A model generated the notes under the pieces. The model did no database searches and was not told the DNA's origin. It saw only the letters and a program-made list of their open reading frames with translations. A program made the translations under genes and the position numbers. Below are positions 25,842-35,125 of a stretch of 64,000 bases of DNA, piece after piece. Every line of letters begins with the position of its first letter. Positions within the stretch are counted from its first letter, which is position 1. The DNA is from JABSSA01 sp039960995 (lineage in GTDB: Bacteria; Pseudomonadota; Alphaproteobacteria; Rhodobacterales; Rhodobacteraceae), in assembly GCA_039960995.1 (NCBI GenBank), contig JBDVKF010000027.1, forward strand, positions 23,520 to 87,519, given 5' to 3'.

Positions 25842-26825
25842 TTAACTCTCGTAGTGGCCTGATTGGTGCCAGCGCCACGCGTCTTCGATCATTTGTTTCA
25901 TTGTCGACTTTTCAGGAGACCAACCCAATTCCTCAATTGCGCGACGCGATCCAGAAACAAGCTTTGTGCAATCCCCAGCGCGCCGTGATCCTTCTTGGTA
26001 AGGAACACTTTGGTTGGTGACTGCGCGGGATTCATCAATGACCTCGCGCACGGAAAATCCGCTGCCAGTGCCAAGGTTAAACACCCGGCTGCCCTTTTCC
26101 GCTTCGAGCCATTTAACACCCAAAACATGCGCATCGACCAAATCGCACACATGCACATAATCGCGGATGCACGTCCCGTCCGGTGTGTCGTAATCCGTTC
26201 CGTAAATCGTCAAAGCCGGGCGTTTGCCTGCGATCGCATCTAACATCAATGGGATAAGATGCGTTTCGGGTTGGTGAAATTCGCCAACTTCCGCCTCTGG
26301 GTCTGCCCCGGCCACGTTGAAATATCGAAAGATAACATGGCGCAACCCATGAGATGCTTCGAAATCGCGCAGCATGTCTTCGATAGCGCGTTTCGATGCA
26401 CCATAGGCATTTATTGGTGATTGGGCGCAGTTTTCATCAAGAGTCACGCCATCCTGTTCGCCATAAGTCGCGCAAGTCGATGAAAAAACGAAGCTTTTGC
26501 AGTTTGCACCGATTGCTGCTTCGATCAGGTTCAGGCTGCCCATGACGTTGTTGCGCCAGTATTTTCCAGGCAACTGCATGCTTTCGCCAACTTGGCTAAG
26601 CGCTGCAAAATGCATGACCGCCACAGGTTTGTGTGTGTCGAAAACTTCGGCCAGACGGGTTCGATCCAGAATGTCGCCTTGTTCAAACGGGCCGAACTTG
26701 ACCGCGTCAGACCAGCCGGTTTCAAGATTGTCAAAGGTGACCGGTGTGAAACCAGCTGCACGCAAAGCCTTACAGGCGTGCGATCCAATATATCCCGCAC
26801 CGCCTGTTACCAGAACTTTTGTCAA
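25842..26825 (-). CDS. galE: UDP-glucose 4-epimerase
   Basis: A 327-residue short-chain dehydrogenase-type epimerase interconverting UDP-glucose and UDP-galactose. NAD fold VLVTGGAGYIGSHACKAL at the N-terminus; catalytic Y141-x3-K145 in YGASKRAIED; substrate region FRYFNVAGADP. The start is the TTG at 26825, five bases after a GGAGGAG ribosome site; the upstream open frame runs back into galU and was rejected. It follows galU by 22 bases and supplies UDP-galactose to the glycosyltransferases downstream. Confidence 0.94.
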   Translation of the reverse strand: MTKVLVTGGAGYIGSHACKALRAAGFTPVTFDNLETGWSDAVKFGPFEQGDILDRTRLAEVFDTHKPVAVMHFAALSQVGESMQLPGKYWRNNVMGSLNLIEAAIGANCKSFVFSSTCATYGEQDGVTLDENCAQSPINAYGASKRAIEDMLRDFEASHGLRHVIFRYFNVAGADPEAEVGEFHQPETHLIPLMLDAIAGKRPALTIYGTDYDTPDGTCIRDYVHVCDLVDAHVLGVKWLEAEKGSRVFNLGTGSGFSVREVIDESRAVTNQSVPYQEGSRRAGDCTKLVSGSRRAIEELGWSPEKSTMKQMIEDAWRWHQSGHYES

Positions 26826-26847
26826 ATCTGCTCCTCCAAACGCGGAA

Positions 26848-27741
26848 TTATTCGGCGGCTTGGTCCAGCTGCATAATGTCCCGCATATAAGCAGCAAGGT
26901 CATCACGCAGTTCTTCTCGGGCGAGCCCAAATGCCACGGTCGCTTGGAGGAACCCAGATTTGGAACCGCAATCAAATCGCTGGCCACGGAAGCGGAAGCC
27001 ATACACATCGCGTTCCTGATCAATCTCGTCCGCGATCGCGTCCGTCAGTTGGATTTCTCCTCCTGCACCGGATTTAAGCCTGTTCAAATTAGACAGAACT
27101 TGAGGTGACAGGATATAACGACCGATAACGGCTAAGTTTGAGGGAGCTTTGTCAGCTTCTGGCTTTTCGACCATTCCTTGGACGGAAACCATAGAACCCA
27201 AATCTTCGCGTACGTCTAACACGCCATACGAGCTGGCTTTCTCAGGGGGTACTTCCATAGCAGCTACCATGTTACCGCCCACTTCTTCGTAAGCTTCAAC
27301 CATTTGCTGCAAGCAAGGTTTTTCTGCTGCGATGACATCATCGGGTAGAATTACGGCGAAAGGTTCATTCGCGATCAAACGGCGCGCGCACCACACAGCG
27401 TGACCCAAGCCAAGCGGCTTATGCTGGCGGATATACGCAATCGCGCCACTATCCATGTTGGTGTTCTGCAGCGTCTCAAGCAATTCGTTTTTGCCACGCT
27501 TGCGCAACTCTTGCTCAAGAATTGGGTTATGATCAAAGTAGTCCTCAAGCGCGCCTTTACCGCGCGAGGTTACGAAAATGAATTCTTTAATTCCAGCTGC
27601 ACGAGCTTCGTCAATCGCATATTGAATCAGTGGCCGATCGACCAAAGTCATGATTTCTTTCGGGACCGACTTCGTCGCAGGCAAAAACCGCGTTCCCATG
27701 CCAGCTACGGGGAAAATAGCCTTGGTAACCTTTTTACGCAT
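26848..27741 (-). CDS. galU: UTP-glucose-1-phosphate uridylyltransferase
   Basis: A 297-residue nucleotidyltransferase making UDP-glucose from UTP and glucose-1-phosphate. The N-terminal signature is FPVAGMGTRFLPATKSVPKEIM, with VDRPLIQYAIDEA, ILPDDV and VEKP following. Its product is used by GalE (next gene) and Ugd (14515). It heads the leftward galU-galE-glycosyltransferase operon; a palindrome lies 24 bases upstream of its start. Confidence 0.95.
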   Translation of the reverse strand: MRKKVTKAIFPVAGMGTRFLPATKSVPKEIMTLVDRPLIQYAIDEARAAGIKEFIFVTSRGKGALEDYFDHNPILEQELRKRGKNELLETLQNTNMDSGAIAYIRQHKPLGLGHAVWCARRLIANEPFAVILPDDVIAAEKPCLQQMVEAYEEVGGNMVAAMEVPPEKASSYGVLDVREDLGSMVSVQGMVEKPEADKAPSNLAVIGRYILSPQVLSNLNRLKSGAGGEIQLTDAIADEIDQERDVYGFRFRGQRFDCGSKSGFLQATVAFGLAREELRDDLAAYMRDIMQLDQAAE

Positions 27742-27764
27742 ACCTGAACCTCATTCTTTTGGTT

Positions 27765-27785
27765 CGTTCACTTTTCTGGTGAACG
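27765..27785 (-). promoter_or_regulatory. Palindrome upstream of galU (possible operator or 5' hairpin)
   Basis: CGTTCAC (27765-27771) and GTGAACG (27779-27785) form a perfect inverted repeat with a 7-base centre, 24 bases before the galU start. It could be an operator or an mRNA hairpin. No regulator can be named from the sequence. Confidence 0.3.
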
Positions 27786-28033
27786 TTTGTAATACTTTTT
27801 GACCGGAAAACACTATGAAATTCGGACATAGGTAAGGCCGCTTGTTGTTAAATTGAAGCGCAACGTGTCAGCCCAATGTTTCATTTTTGCAAAGTTCCGC
27901 GCCTTGTCCAGATTCGCTGCAGTGCAACATAACCATCGCTTGTATCCTCACTCGATTAAAGGGGAAAAGAGAGTTGGCGATAGCATTTACACCGATTTGA
28001 GCACGCAAATGCCGAAATCACCGTTTTTAGGCA

Positions 28034-28834
28034 TTAATTGATGCACATGCGCGTCATCATCGCCTCAAGTCGGGGAACATCCTCTGGATTGTTCAGTTCC
28101 CAGAATTCTCGTCCTTGTGCTTCAACTTCGACACATAACACCCCACGCCCATTCTCCAGAAACCGCAGCTGTTCGAGACCCTCTAGTTGTTCAAGCGGAC
28201 CAACGGGCCAACTTGGGTACGCAGCAAGTACGTCTGGGCGATAGGCGTAAACGCCGACATGGTGAAACACTGGCGTTTCATCTTCCGCGCCATAGTTAGC
28301 ATCTGTGAAAGGCACCACCTCTTTCGAAAAATACAACGCTTGATGATCAACGCCGAAAACGGCTGTTGTCCCACCAACGCGATCTGCTTTGCGATCTTCG
28401 CGGAAACTATTCAACGTATCGCCATTGCAACGCAAAACTGGTGTCGCGATGTCTGCATTTGGTGCTACCCGCAAACCGTCAACCAAGGATTCGACAAACC
28501 AATGCGGCGTCAATGGCGCATCCCCTTGCAGGTTTACGACAAAGTCAAATGGTTGACTCACCTTAGCTAGCGTTTCAGCGCATCTTTCGGTTCCGTTCAC
28601 GCAATCCGAACTGGTCATCACCACCTCAGCACCAAAGCCGCGCGCAGCAGATGCGATGCGTTCGTCATCAGTGGACACAACAACTTTGTCCACGCCATTG
28701 ACGGACATCGCCGCCTCCCAGCTGCGTTGAATCAGACTGCGCGCTTCGCCACTTGCCCCAGCCAGTGGAACAAGTGGTTTTCCAGGATAACGACTGGATG
28801 CATAACGCGCAGGGATTGCGATCAGAACACTCAT
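28034..28834 (-). CDS. kdsB: 3-deoxy-manno-octulosonate cytidylyltransferase (CMP-Kdo synthetase)
   Basis: A 266-residue enzyme activating Kdo to CMP-Kdo for lipid A-core or capsule assembly. N-terminal signature VLIAIPARYASSRYPGKPL, then VVSTDDERI, SSDCVNGTERCAE and VNLQGDAPL. It overlaps cysQ by 4 bases. It completes the Kdo route begun by KdsD at 16570. About 15 residues longer than E. coli KdsB. Confidence 0.93.
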   Translation of the reverse strand: MSVLIAIPARYASSRYPGKPLVPLAGASGEARSLIQRSWEAAMSVNGVDKVVVSTDDERIASAARGFGAEVVMTSSDCVNGTERCAETLAKVSQPFDFVVNLQGDAPLTPHWFVESLVDGLRVAPNADIATPVLRCNGDTLNSFREDRKADRVGGTTAVFGVDHQALYFSKEVVPFTDANYGAEDETPVFHHVGVYAYRPDVLAAYPSWPVGPLEQLEGLEQLRFLENGRGVLCVEVEAQGREFWELNNPEDVPRLEAMMTRMCIN

Positions 28835-29625
28835 GCTGATTTTAGTTCAACGCCCGGCGCAAACGCGATGAAGAAAGAATTGGCGTACGTGTCTTTTCCA
28901 TAGGTTAACGGCGTCAGATCATCAAAACGAACGACTGATCCACCGGCGCCATTCAATACAGCATGACCAGCAGCCGTATCCCATTCCATGGTTCGACCCA
29001 ATCGGGGGTACAAGTCCGCTTCGCCTGTTGCGACAAGGCAAAATTTCAAAGACGAACCCGCGCTGGTCATGTCTTTCACAGAGTATTTCGCAATGTAGTC
29101 GTCTGTCGCCTGATCTCGGTGAGATTTTGACGCCACAACCATCAGTCCATCGTTATCACTTTCTTTGACGCGAATGACCTCAGTCGCACCGATCTCGTCG
29201 CCAAATGGGCCAGTTTCTTCGACCGAGACACCATCTGCCTGAGTAAAAAACATGCGATCCTTAGCAGGAGCGTAGACGACCCCGCGCGTAGGAACACCGT
29301 TTTCGATCAAAGCAATATTGACCGTAAAGTCGCCTCGCCGATGGATGAACTCTTTCGTGCCGTCTAGAGGATCAACGATCAAAAATGTATCGCTCGTTTG
29401 GCTGTGGGTTGCAGATTGTTCTTCAGTCACCAGCAAAATGTCTGGAAATGCCGCGCGCAGTCCGGCGGAAATCAACGCATCCGCAGCCTCGTCTGCCGCA
29501 GTCACTGGGCTATCATCTGACTTCAACATCACTTCGAACTTGTCCGAATTGTAGATCTCCATGATCTTTTCGCCAGCTTCCAAAGACAGGCGGCGCATGA
29601 CGTTAGTCAACTTGTCGTAATCCAA
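28831..29625 (-). CDS. cysQ: 3'(2'),5'-bisphosphate nucleotidase CysQ
   Basis: A 264-residue inositol-monophosphatase-fold enzyme removing 3'-phosphate from PAP, the by-product of sulfate assimilation and sulfotransferases. Metal site: EE at 68-69, VDPLDGTKEF (84-93) and EWDTAAGHAVL near the C-terminus. It is coupled to kdsB and diverges from the ABC permease at 29741. Its link to sulfotransfer is notable because the sulfotransferase-like gene at 20708 in the same block is broken. Confidence 0.92.
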   Translation of the reverse strand: MDYDKLTNVMRRLSLEAGEKIMEIYNSDKFEVMLKSDDSPVTAADEAADALISAGLRAAFPDILLVTEEQSATHSQTSDTFLIVDPLDGTKEFIHRRGDFTVNIALIENGVPTRGVVYAPAKDRMFFTQADGVSVEETGPFGDEIGATEVIRVKESDNDGLMVVASKSHRDQATDDYIAKYSVKDMTSAGSSLKFCLVATGEADLYPRLGRTMEWDTAAGHAVLNGAGGSVVRFDDLTPLTYGKDTYANSFFIAFAPGVELKSA

Positions 29626-29740
29626 AAAGTGATCTCCACGCTTAATGTTTGAGTGATTTGTCTGCGCCCCTTATGATGGGCGAATAACGGAACAGCAAGA
29701 ATTCCATGAGACTAAGTGCGTCATCGGAGGCGAACCGCAG

Positions 29741-30565
29741 ATGTTTCAATCAAAGCGTAAACCCCAGACCGGACTAGGCAGTGCCTTGTCGATTCTGGAA
29801 GTGATCTATCATTCCATCGTGCGATCCATCCGGAAAAAGCACAACAACGCTTTTATTGCTATCTTTGAGAACATGCTCCAAGTCATCATATTAGTGCTGG
29901 CATTTTACGTGATGTTCTCGCTTTTGGGTTTGCGCGGTGCTGCTCTCCGCGGCGATTTCCTGCTGTATATAATGTCGGGAATTTTTCTGTTCATGACTCA
30001 TACGAAATCATTAAGTGCCGTTGTCGGGTCAGAAGGCCCGGCCAGCCCGATGATGCAACATGCTCCTATGAACACGGCTGTGGCCATTGCCTCGGCCGCA
30101 TTAGGAGCGTTGTACATTCAGGTATTGTCGCTGAGCCTTATTCTGTTTGTTTATCATGTCGCCTTTACCCCAGTGGTCATTGACCAACCTTTCGCTGCCT
30201 TTGGCATGTTGTTAATCGCATGGTTCACTGGAATTGCGTTGGGGGTGGTCTTACTCGCTATCAAACCGTGGTTTCCGACTCCTGTGTCCGTTTTCTCGAC
30301 AGTATATTCACGCGCCAACATGATCGCGTCCGGCAAAATGTTTGTTGCGAATTCTTTGCCAGCACACATGCTGGCGATGTTCGATTGGAACCCACTTTTC
30401 CACGCTATAGACCAAGCGCGCGGATTTGCGTTTATCAACTACAACCCGCGTTATTCCGATTGGGAATATTCATTTTGGGTTGGTGTCGTCTTGGTTATGG
30501 TGGGTTTAATGGGCGAATTCTTCACCCGAAAACACGCGTCAATCAGCTGGGGGGCTCGGCGATGA
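29741..30565 (+). CDS. ABC-2 type polysaccharide export permease
   Basis: A 274-residue membrane protein of the KpsM/Wzm-like ABC-2 class. About six membrane segments, the first at residues ~45-66 (MLQVIILVLAFYVMFSLLGL). The N-terminal cytoplasmic part (LEVIYHSIVRSIRKKHNNAF) and central WNPLFHAIDQARGF fit the family, where the latter is the conserved NPhhHhhE-like segment. No ATPase gene is adjacent, so it must use one encoded elsewhere. It diverges from cysQ and overlaps the next gene by ATGA. Confidence 0.82.
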   Translation: MFQSKRKPQTGLGSALSILEVIYHSIVRSIRKKHNNAFIAIFENMLQVIILVLAFYVMFSLLGLRGAALRGDFLLYIMSGIFLFMTHTKSLSAVVGSEGPASPMMQHAPMNTAVAIASAALGALYIQVLSLSLILFVYHVAFTPVVIDQPFAAFGMLLIAWFTGIALGVVLLAIKPWFPTPVSVFSTVYSRANMIASGKMFVANSLPAHMLAMFDWNPLFHAIDQARGFAFINYNPRYSDWEYSFWVGVVLVMVGLMGEFFTRKHASISWGARR

Positions 30566-31155
30566 AATGGGTTATGACCATGTTTCTGTTAATCGCGGCG
30601 AACGTTGGCGGCGCATTTGAATTGCCAGCACTTTATGATGTCACTGGCGTCGCGGCAAACGATGTTCTGAATGTACGCAAAGATCCAACAAACAAGGCGA
30701 ATATCATCGGTGAGCTTAGACCTGATGCGTCAAATATCGAAGTCATGGCCCTTTCGAAAGACAAGAAATGGGGCCTTGTGAACGTTGGGGAAATGTCTGG
30801 GTGGGCCTTCATGCGCTTTTTGAAAAACCAAAACCGGCCCGCTGCCACGCAACGCCTGATCTGCTATGGGAACGAACCATTCTGGTCATTGAGCTTGGAT
30901 GGGGATGCCGTTTTCAAAATCTCGAATGACGATGAACTTTTCCTCGGAACAATAGAAACGATTGCGTCTGTGAACAGAACGGATCGCATGGCGCTTCGAT
31001 CAAAAAGTGTGACGGGCGCACTGACCGCACATATTGGTGCGCAACTGTGCGACGATTCTATGTCAGATCGTGCTTATGGGTTGTCCGTTGACGCGCTGAT
31101 CACCTCAGACAACGGTGCGGCCTATTATTCCGGCTGCTGCCAGCTTGTCCCCTAA
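30562..31155 (+). CDS. Exported SH3-domain protein
   Basis: A 197-residue protein with signal peptide (MKWVMTMFLLIAANVGGAFE). Residues ~24-88 form a bacterial SH3 domain (YDVTGVAANDVLNVRKDPTNKANIIGEL to GWAFMRFL). The second half (CYGNEPFWSLSLDG) matches a conserved module seen in proteobacterial periplasmic proteins (COG3650-like), with several cysteines near the end (CDDS, GCCQ). Function unknown; possibly wall or polysaccharide binding. Start overlaps the permease stop (ATGA). Confidence 0.78.
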   Translation: MKWVMTMFLLIAANVGGAFELPALYDVTGVAANDVLNVRKDPTNKANIIGELRPDASNIEVMALSKDKKWGLVNVGEMSGWAFMRFLKNQNRPAATQRLICYGNEPFWSLSLDGDAVFKISNDDELFLGTIETIASVNRTDRMALRSKSVTGALTAHIGAQLCDDSMSDRAYGLSVDALITSDNGAAYYSGCCQLVP

Positions 31156-31754
31156 TCGACAACCCGCAATGTCAGATTGATGCGGCCACCATTGGGCAGC
31201 AGGCTGGATGATCCGTATCTGATCCGATCTACTCCGTGAAACGCGAGGCGCGCAGCGCCACCCAAAACAACGACGTCGCCAGATTGCAACCAAATCGACT
31301 CCGTCTTGCCACCGCGTGTTGTATTCCCAACCCGAAACAATCCTTCATCGCCCAGCGATATGGATAACACCGGCCAATCAAAATTGGCTTCATCTCGATC
31401 CTGATGCAGTCCCATGCGCGCGCCTTCCGCATAGTAATTTATCAAACAACAATCTGGGGTGCGATCAAGCCTCGTAACATCGGACCATGTGTTGCCTACG
31501 ATGTCCGGAATATCTGGCCAAGCCTGACCACCCGGATGTGTATCGCTGTAACGATGCCCAGACCGATCTGAAACCCAGCCATATCGCCCTGCCGATGTCA
31601 TCCGCACAGACATTGGTTTTCCAGAAGGCGTTGTCGGAAAAAACATCGGCGCTTTCGCCGCAACTTTACGAATCTCTTGTACAAGATCGGCCTGCTGATC
31701 TGCATCAAAATAGCCTTTGAAGATACGAACAGACCGCAAAGAAAGAGGAGTCAC
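31152..31754 (-). CDS. alkB: Alpha-ketoglutarate-dependent dioxygenase AlkB
   Basis: A 200-residue Fe(II)/2-oxoglutarate oxygenase that removes alkyl groups from damaged nucleic acid bases. Iron ligands are H117, D119 (LHQDRDE) and H173 (AFHGVDRI); R191 (GGRINLTLRV) binds 2-oxoglutarate. The GTG start at 31754 was chosen because it follows GGGGAAAG and matches the usual family N-terminus; upstream codons to 31871 cross the dnaK promoter. Convergent with the SH3 gene, overlapping its end by 4 bases. Confidence 0.9.
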   Translation of the reverse strand: MTPLSLRSVRIFKGYFDADQQADLVQEIRKVAAKAPMFFPTTPSGKPMSVRMTSAGRYGWVSDRSGHRYSDTHPGGQAWPDIPDIVGNTWSDVTRLDRTPDCCLINYYAEGARMGLHQDRDEANFDWPVLSISLGDEGLFRVGNTTRGGKTESIWLQSGDVVVLGGAARLAFHGVDRIRYGSSSLLPNGGRINLTLRVVD

Positions 31755-31819
31755 GGTGCTTTCCCCAGCATTCAACCCAAATATGTTGCATTTCAGACTG
31801 CAAAAGGCAGCGAGAGATG

Positions 31820-31849
31820 CTTGCAGGGCCGAACCCCCCTCCCTATATA
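31820..31849 (+). promoter_or_regulatory. Heat-shock (RpoH-type) promoter of dnaK
   Basis: CTTGCA (31820-31825) and CCTATATA (31842-31849) with 16 bases between match the alphaproteobacterial RpoH pattern (CTTG ... CCTATNT). It lies about 105 bases before the dnaK start. No CIRCE palindrome was seen between it and the gene. Confidence 0.68.
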
Positions 31850-31954
31850 CACGCCGAAGCGTTAGAGGCACGCCTCTGATAAAGTTTCGTGGCTGCGATG
31901 CCGAAATGGGTCGTCGCCGCTTGTCATCGCCTTTCTAATTAGAGGGATCAAAAT

Positions 31955-33868
31955 ATGGCCAAAGTCATCGGTATCGACCTTGGAACTACGAATAGCTGCA
32001 TTGCCATCATGGATGGCTCTCAACCCCGCGTGATCGAAAACTCTGAGGGTGCGCGTACGACGCCATCCATCGTCGCATTCACAGACGACGAACGCCTCGT
32101 TGGTCAACCAGCCAAGCGTCAGGCGGTCACCAACCCAGACAACACGGTCTTTGGCGTCAAACGCTTGATTGGTCGTCGCGCTGACGATGCGCATCTGGCA
32201 AAAGATAAAAAGAACCTGCCCTACAATGTTGTAGACGGTGGCAACGGTGACGCGTGGGTCGAAGCCCGCGGTGAGACTTATTCACCAAGCCAGATCTCGG
32301 CCTTCATTCTGGGCAAGATGAAAGAAACTGCAGAAAGCTATTTGGGTGAAGATGTCACTCAGGCGGTTATCACAGTTCCTGCGTATTTTAACGACGCACA
32401 GCGTCAGGCGACAAAAGACGCCGGTAAAATTGCCGGCCTTGAAGTCCTGCGCATCATCAACGAACCAACTGCTGCGGCTTTGGCCTATGGCTTGGACAAA
32501 GAACAGACACAAACCATTGCTGTTTATGATCTTGGTGGCGGTACGTTCGACGTAACCATTCTGGAAATTGATGACGGGTTGTTTGAAGTCAAGTCAACCA
32601 ACGGGGACACGTTCCTTGGTGGTGAAGACTTTGACATGCGCATCGTGAACTACCTCGCGGATCAGTTCAAAAAAGAAAACAGCGTCGACCTGACCAAAGA
32701 CAAGATGGCCCTTCAGCGTCTGAAAGAAGCTGCTGAAAAAGCTAAAATCGAATTGTCGTCGGCCTCGCAGACTGAAATCAACCAGCCCTTTATTTCGATG
32801 GGTTCGGATGGTCAGCCATTGCACATGGTCATGAAACTGACACGTGCAAAGCTTGAAAGCCTTGTCAACGATCTGATCAAACGTTCTATGGACCCGTGCA
32901 AAGCGGCCCTGAAAGACGCTGGTTTGTCAGCAAATGACATTGACGAAGTCGTTCTTGTCGGCGGTATGACACGCATGCCGCGCGTTGTTGACGAAGTGAC
33001 CAAGTTCTTTGGCAAAGAGCCACACAAAGGCGTTAACCCTGACGAAGTGGTTGCCATGGGCGCCGCTATTCAGGCGGGTGTTCTGCAAGGCGACGTCAAA
33101 GACGTTGTTCTGTTGGATGTCACTCCTTTGTCCCTTGGTATCGAAACCCTTGGTGGTGTCTTCACTCGCCTGATTGATCGGAACACGACGATCCCGACGA
33201 AAAAGTCGCAGATCTTCTCGACCGCCGAAGACAATCAGAACGCAGTGACAATTCGTGTGTTCCAAGGCGAACGCGAGATGGCGCAAGACAACAAGATGCT
33301 GGGTGCTTTCAATCTTGAAAACATCCCGCCATCGCCGCGTGGCATGCCTCAGATCGAAGTGACGTTTGACATCGATGCAAACGGCATCGTGTCGGTTGGC
33401 GCCAAAGACAAAGGCACCGGCAAAGAACAACAGATCACGATTCAGGCCTCGGGCGGTTTGTCTGACGATGACATCGAACAAATGGTTAAGGATGCGGAAG
33501 ACAACGCCGAAGCGGATAAAGCCCGTAAAGAAGGTGTTGAATCCCGCAACCAGGCGGAAAGCTTGATCCATACGACTGAAAAGTCGATGGAAGAGCATGC
33601 CGACAAGGTCGATCCTTCTACAATCGAAGTTATCGAACTGGCCATTGCTGCGTTGAAGGATGACCTCGAGAAAGAGGATACGCCTGCTGAGAAAATCAAA
33701 GCTGGCATTCAGAACGTAACTGAATCGGCAATGAAACTTGGCGAAGCGATCTACAAATCAAGCCAAGAAGAGGCCGGTGAAGAACCGACTGCCGCTGACG
33801 CAGGCGCTGATTACGAAGACATCGTCGACGCCGAGTTTGAAGATTTGGACGACGACAAACGCGCGTGA
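31955..33868 (+). CDS. dnaK: Molecular chaperone DnaK (Hsp70)
   Basis: A 637-residue Hsp70 of normal length. ATPase domain: VIGIDLGTTNSCIAIMDG (phosphate 1), AVYDLGGGTFDVTILEI and VLVGGMTRMPRV; linker DVTPLSLGIETLGG; substrate domain; C-terminal lid ending EDIVDAEFEDLDDDKRA. It folds cytoplasmic proteins with DnaJ (next gene) and GrpE. Preceded by a GAGG ribosome site and an RpoH-type promoter. Confidence 0.98.
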   Translation: MAKVIGIDLGTTNSCIAIMDGSQPRVIENSEGARTTPSIVAFTDDERLVGQPAKRQAVTNPDNTVFGVKRLIGRRADDAHLAKDKKNLPYNVVDGGNGDAWVEARGETYSPSQISAFILGKMKETAESYLGEDVTQAVITVPAYFNDAQRQATKDAGKIAGLEVLRIINEPTAAALAYGLDKEQTQTIAVYDLGGGTFDVTILEIDDGLFEVKSTNGDTFLGGEDFDMRIVNYLADQFKKENSVDLTKDKMALQRLKEAAEKAKIELSSASQTEINQPFISMGSDGQPLHMVMKLTRAKLESLVNDLIKRSMDPCKAALKDAGLSANDIDEVVLVGGMTRMPRVVDEVTKFFGKEPHKGVNPDEVVAMGAAIQAGVLQGDVKDVVLLDVTPLSLGIETLGGVFTRLIDRNTTIPTKKSQIFSTAEDNQNAVTIRVFQGEREMAQDNKMLGAFNLENIPPSPRGMPQIEVTFDIDANGIVSVGAKDKGTGKEQQITIQASGGLSDDDIEQMVKDAEDNAEADKARKEGVESRNQAESLIHTTEKSMEEHADKVDPSTIEVIELAIAALKDDLEKEDTPAEKIKAGIQNVTESAMKLGEAIYKSSQEEAGEEPTAADAGADYEDIVDAEFEDLDDDKRA

Positions 33869-33893
33869 TTTGCGCAATTGGGAACCAATCGTC

Positions 33894-33919
33894 GGGCCGA
33901 TCCATGTTTGGGTCGGCCC
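33894..33919 (+). terminator. Hairpin between dnaK and dnaJ (partial terminator or processing site)
   Basis: GGGCCGA (33894-33900) pairs with TCGGCCC (33913-33919). The downstream tail (GTGACGTTTCTG) has few T residues, so read-through into dnaJ is expected. It may set dnaK expression above dnaJ. Confidence 0.45.
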
Positions 33920-33947
33920 GTGACGTTTCTGTCAGGAGGGACTGAAA

Positions 33948-35111
33948 ATGTCCAAACGCGATTATTATGATTTGCTTGGGGTCGCACGTGGCGCATCTGG
34001 TGACGAAATCAAAAAAGGGTTTCGCAGCAAAGCCAAACAATTGCACCCGGATCGGAACAAAGACAATCCAGATTCAGAAGCATTATTCAAAGAAGTAAAC
34101 GAAGCCTACGACGTTCTGAAAGATGCCGACAAGAAGGCCGCGTATGACCGATTTGGTCATGCCGCTTTTGATGGCAGCATGGGCGGCGGCGGTGGCCGAC
34201 CTGGCGGCGGCTATGGTGGTGGATCACAGGATTTTGGATCCGCATTTTCCGACGTGTTCGACGATTTGTTCGGCGATTTCATGGGCGGTGGTGGCGGTGG
34301 CCGTGGCGGCGGCCGACAACGTGCGGCCCGAGGGTCAGATTTGCGGTACAACCTGCGAATCTCTTTGGACGAAGCGTTCAGCGGTTTGCAGAAAACCGTC
34401 AATATCCCCGGGTCATCCTCATGTGATACGTGTTCTGGCACAGGTGCTGCTGGTGGGGCTGAACCGACAACCTGTCCGACATGCTCTGGCATGGGAAAAG
34501 TGCGTGCCCAACAAGGGTTTTTCACTGTTGAACGCACATGCCCAACATGTTCCGGTCTTGGCCAAATTATCAAAAACCCATGCGGGTCTTGCGGTGGCAC
34601 TGGCCGAATCGAAAAAGAACGCGCGCTTTCTGTGAATATCCCGGCTGGCGTTGAAACCGGCACGCGTATCCGTCTTTCCGGCGAAGGCGAAGCGGGCATG
34701 CGCGGCGGGCCATCCGGTGACCTTTACATCTTTATCGAGGTGTCTGACCACAAGCTGTTTGAACGGGACGGTATGAACCTGTTCTGTCGTGTCCCGGTGT
34801 CAATGGGAACGGCTGCTTTGGGCGGCTCAATCGAAGTTCCGACAATTGATGGCGGACGTACACGGGTTCAAATTCCGTCCGGGTCGCAATCGGGACGCCA
34901 AATGCGCCTGCGCAACAAGGGCATGCCAGCGCTGCGCGGCGGGCCTGCTGGTGATATGTTCATCGAAATGGCGGTGGAAACACCGGTTAATCTGACAAGC
35001 CGGCAAAAAGAGCTTTTGCGGGAATTCGAAGAGTTAAGCGAAGAAAACAATCCCGAAAGTTCCAGTTTCTTTTCAAGCGTAAAAAGTTTCTGGGACAGCA
35101 TGAAAAGCTAA
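33948..35111 (+). CDS. dnaJ: Chaperone protein DnaJ (Hsp40)
   Basis: A 387-residue class I J-protein. J domain with HPD at 33-35, a long glycine-rich linker (about 75-125), then four zinc motifs CDTCSGTG, CPTCSGMG, CPTCSGLG and CGSCGGTG, and the C-terminal substrate domains. It stimulates DnaK ATPase and delivers clients. Starts 79 bases after dnaK, with an AGGAGG ribosome site. Confidence 0.97.
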   Translation: MSKRDYYDLLGVARGASGDEIKKGFRSKAKQLHPDRNKDNPDSEALFKEVNEAYDVLKDADKKAAYDRFGHAAFDGSMGGGGGRPGGGYGGGSQDFGSAFSDVFDDLFGDFMGGGGGGRGGGRQRAARGSDLRYNLRISLDEAFSGLQKTVNIPGSSSCDTCSGTGAAGGAEPTTCPTCSGMGKVRAQQGFFTVERTCPTCSGLGQIIKNPCGSCGGTGRIEKERALSVNIPAGVETGTRIRLSGEGEAGMRGGPSGDLYIFIEVSDHKLFERDGMNLFCRVPVSMGTAALGGSIEVPTIDGGRTRVQIPSGSQSGRQMRLRNKGMPALRGGPAGDMFIEMAVETPVNLTSRQKELLREFEELSEENNPESSSFFSSVKSFWDSMKS

Positions 35112-35125
35112 GCAAAAAATACAAC

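Noticed and set aside
30220..30561. Upstream extension of the SH3-protein frame
   Set aside because: It lies inside the ABC permease gene in another frame; the signal peptide starts at 30562.
32927..33598. 223-codon open frame on the minus strand
   Set aside because: Antisense to dnaK with no protein-like motifs.
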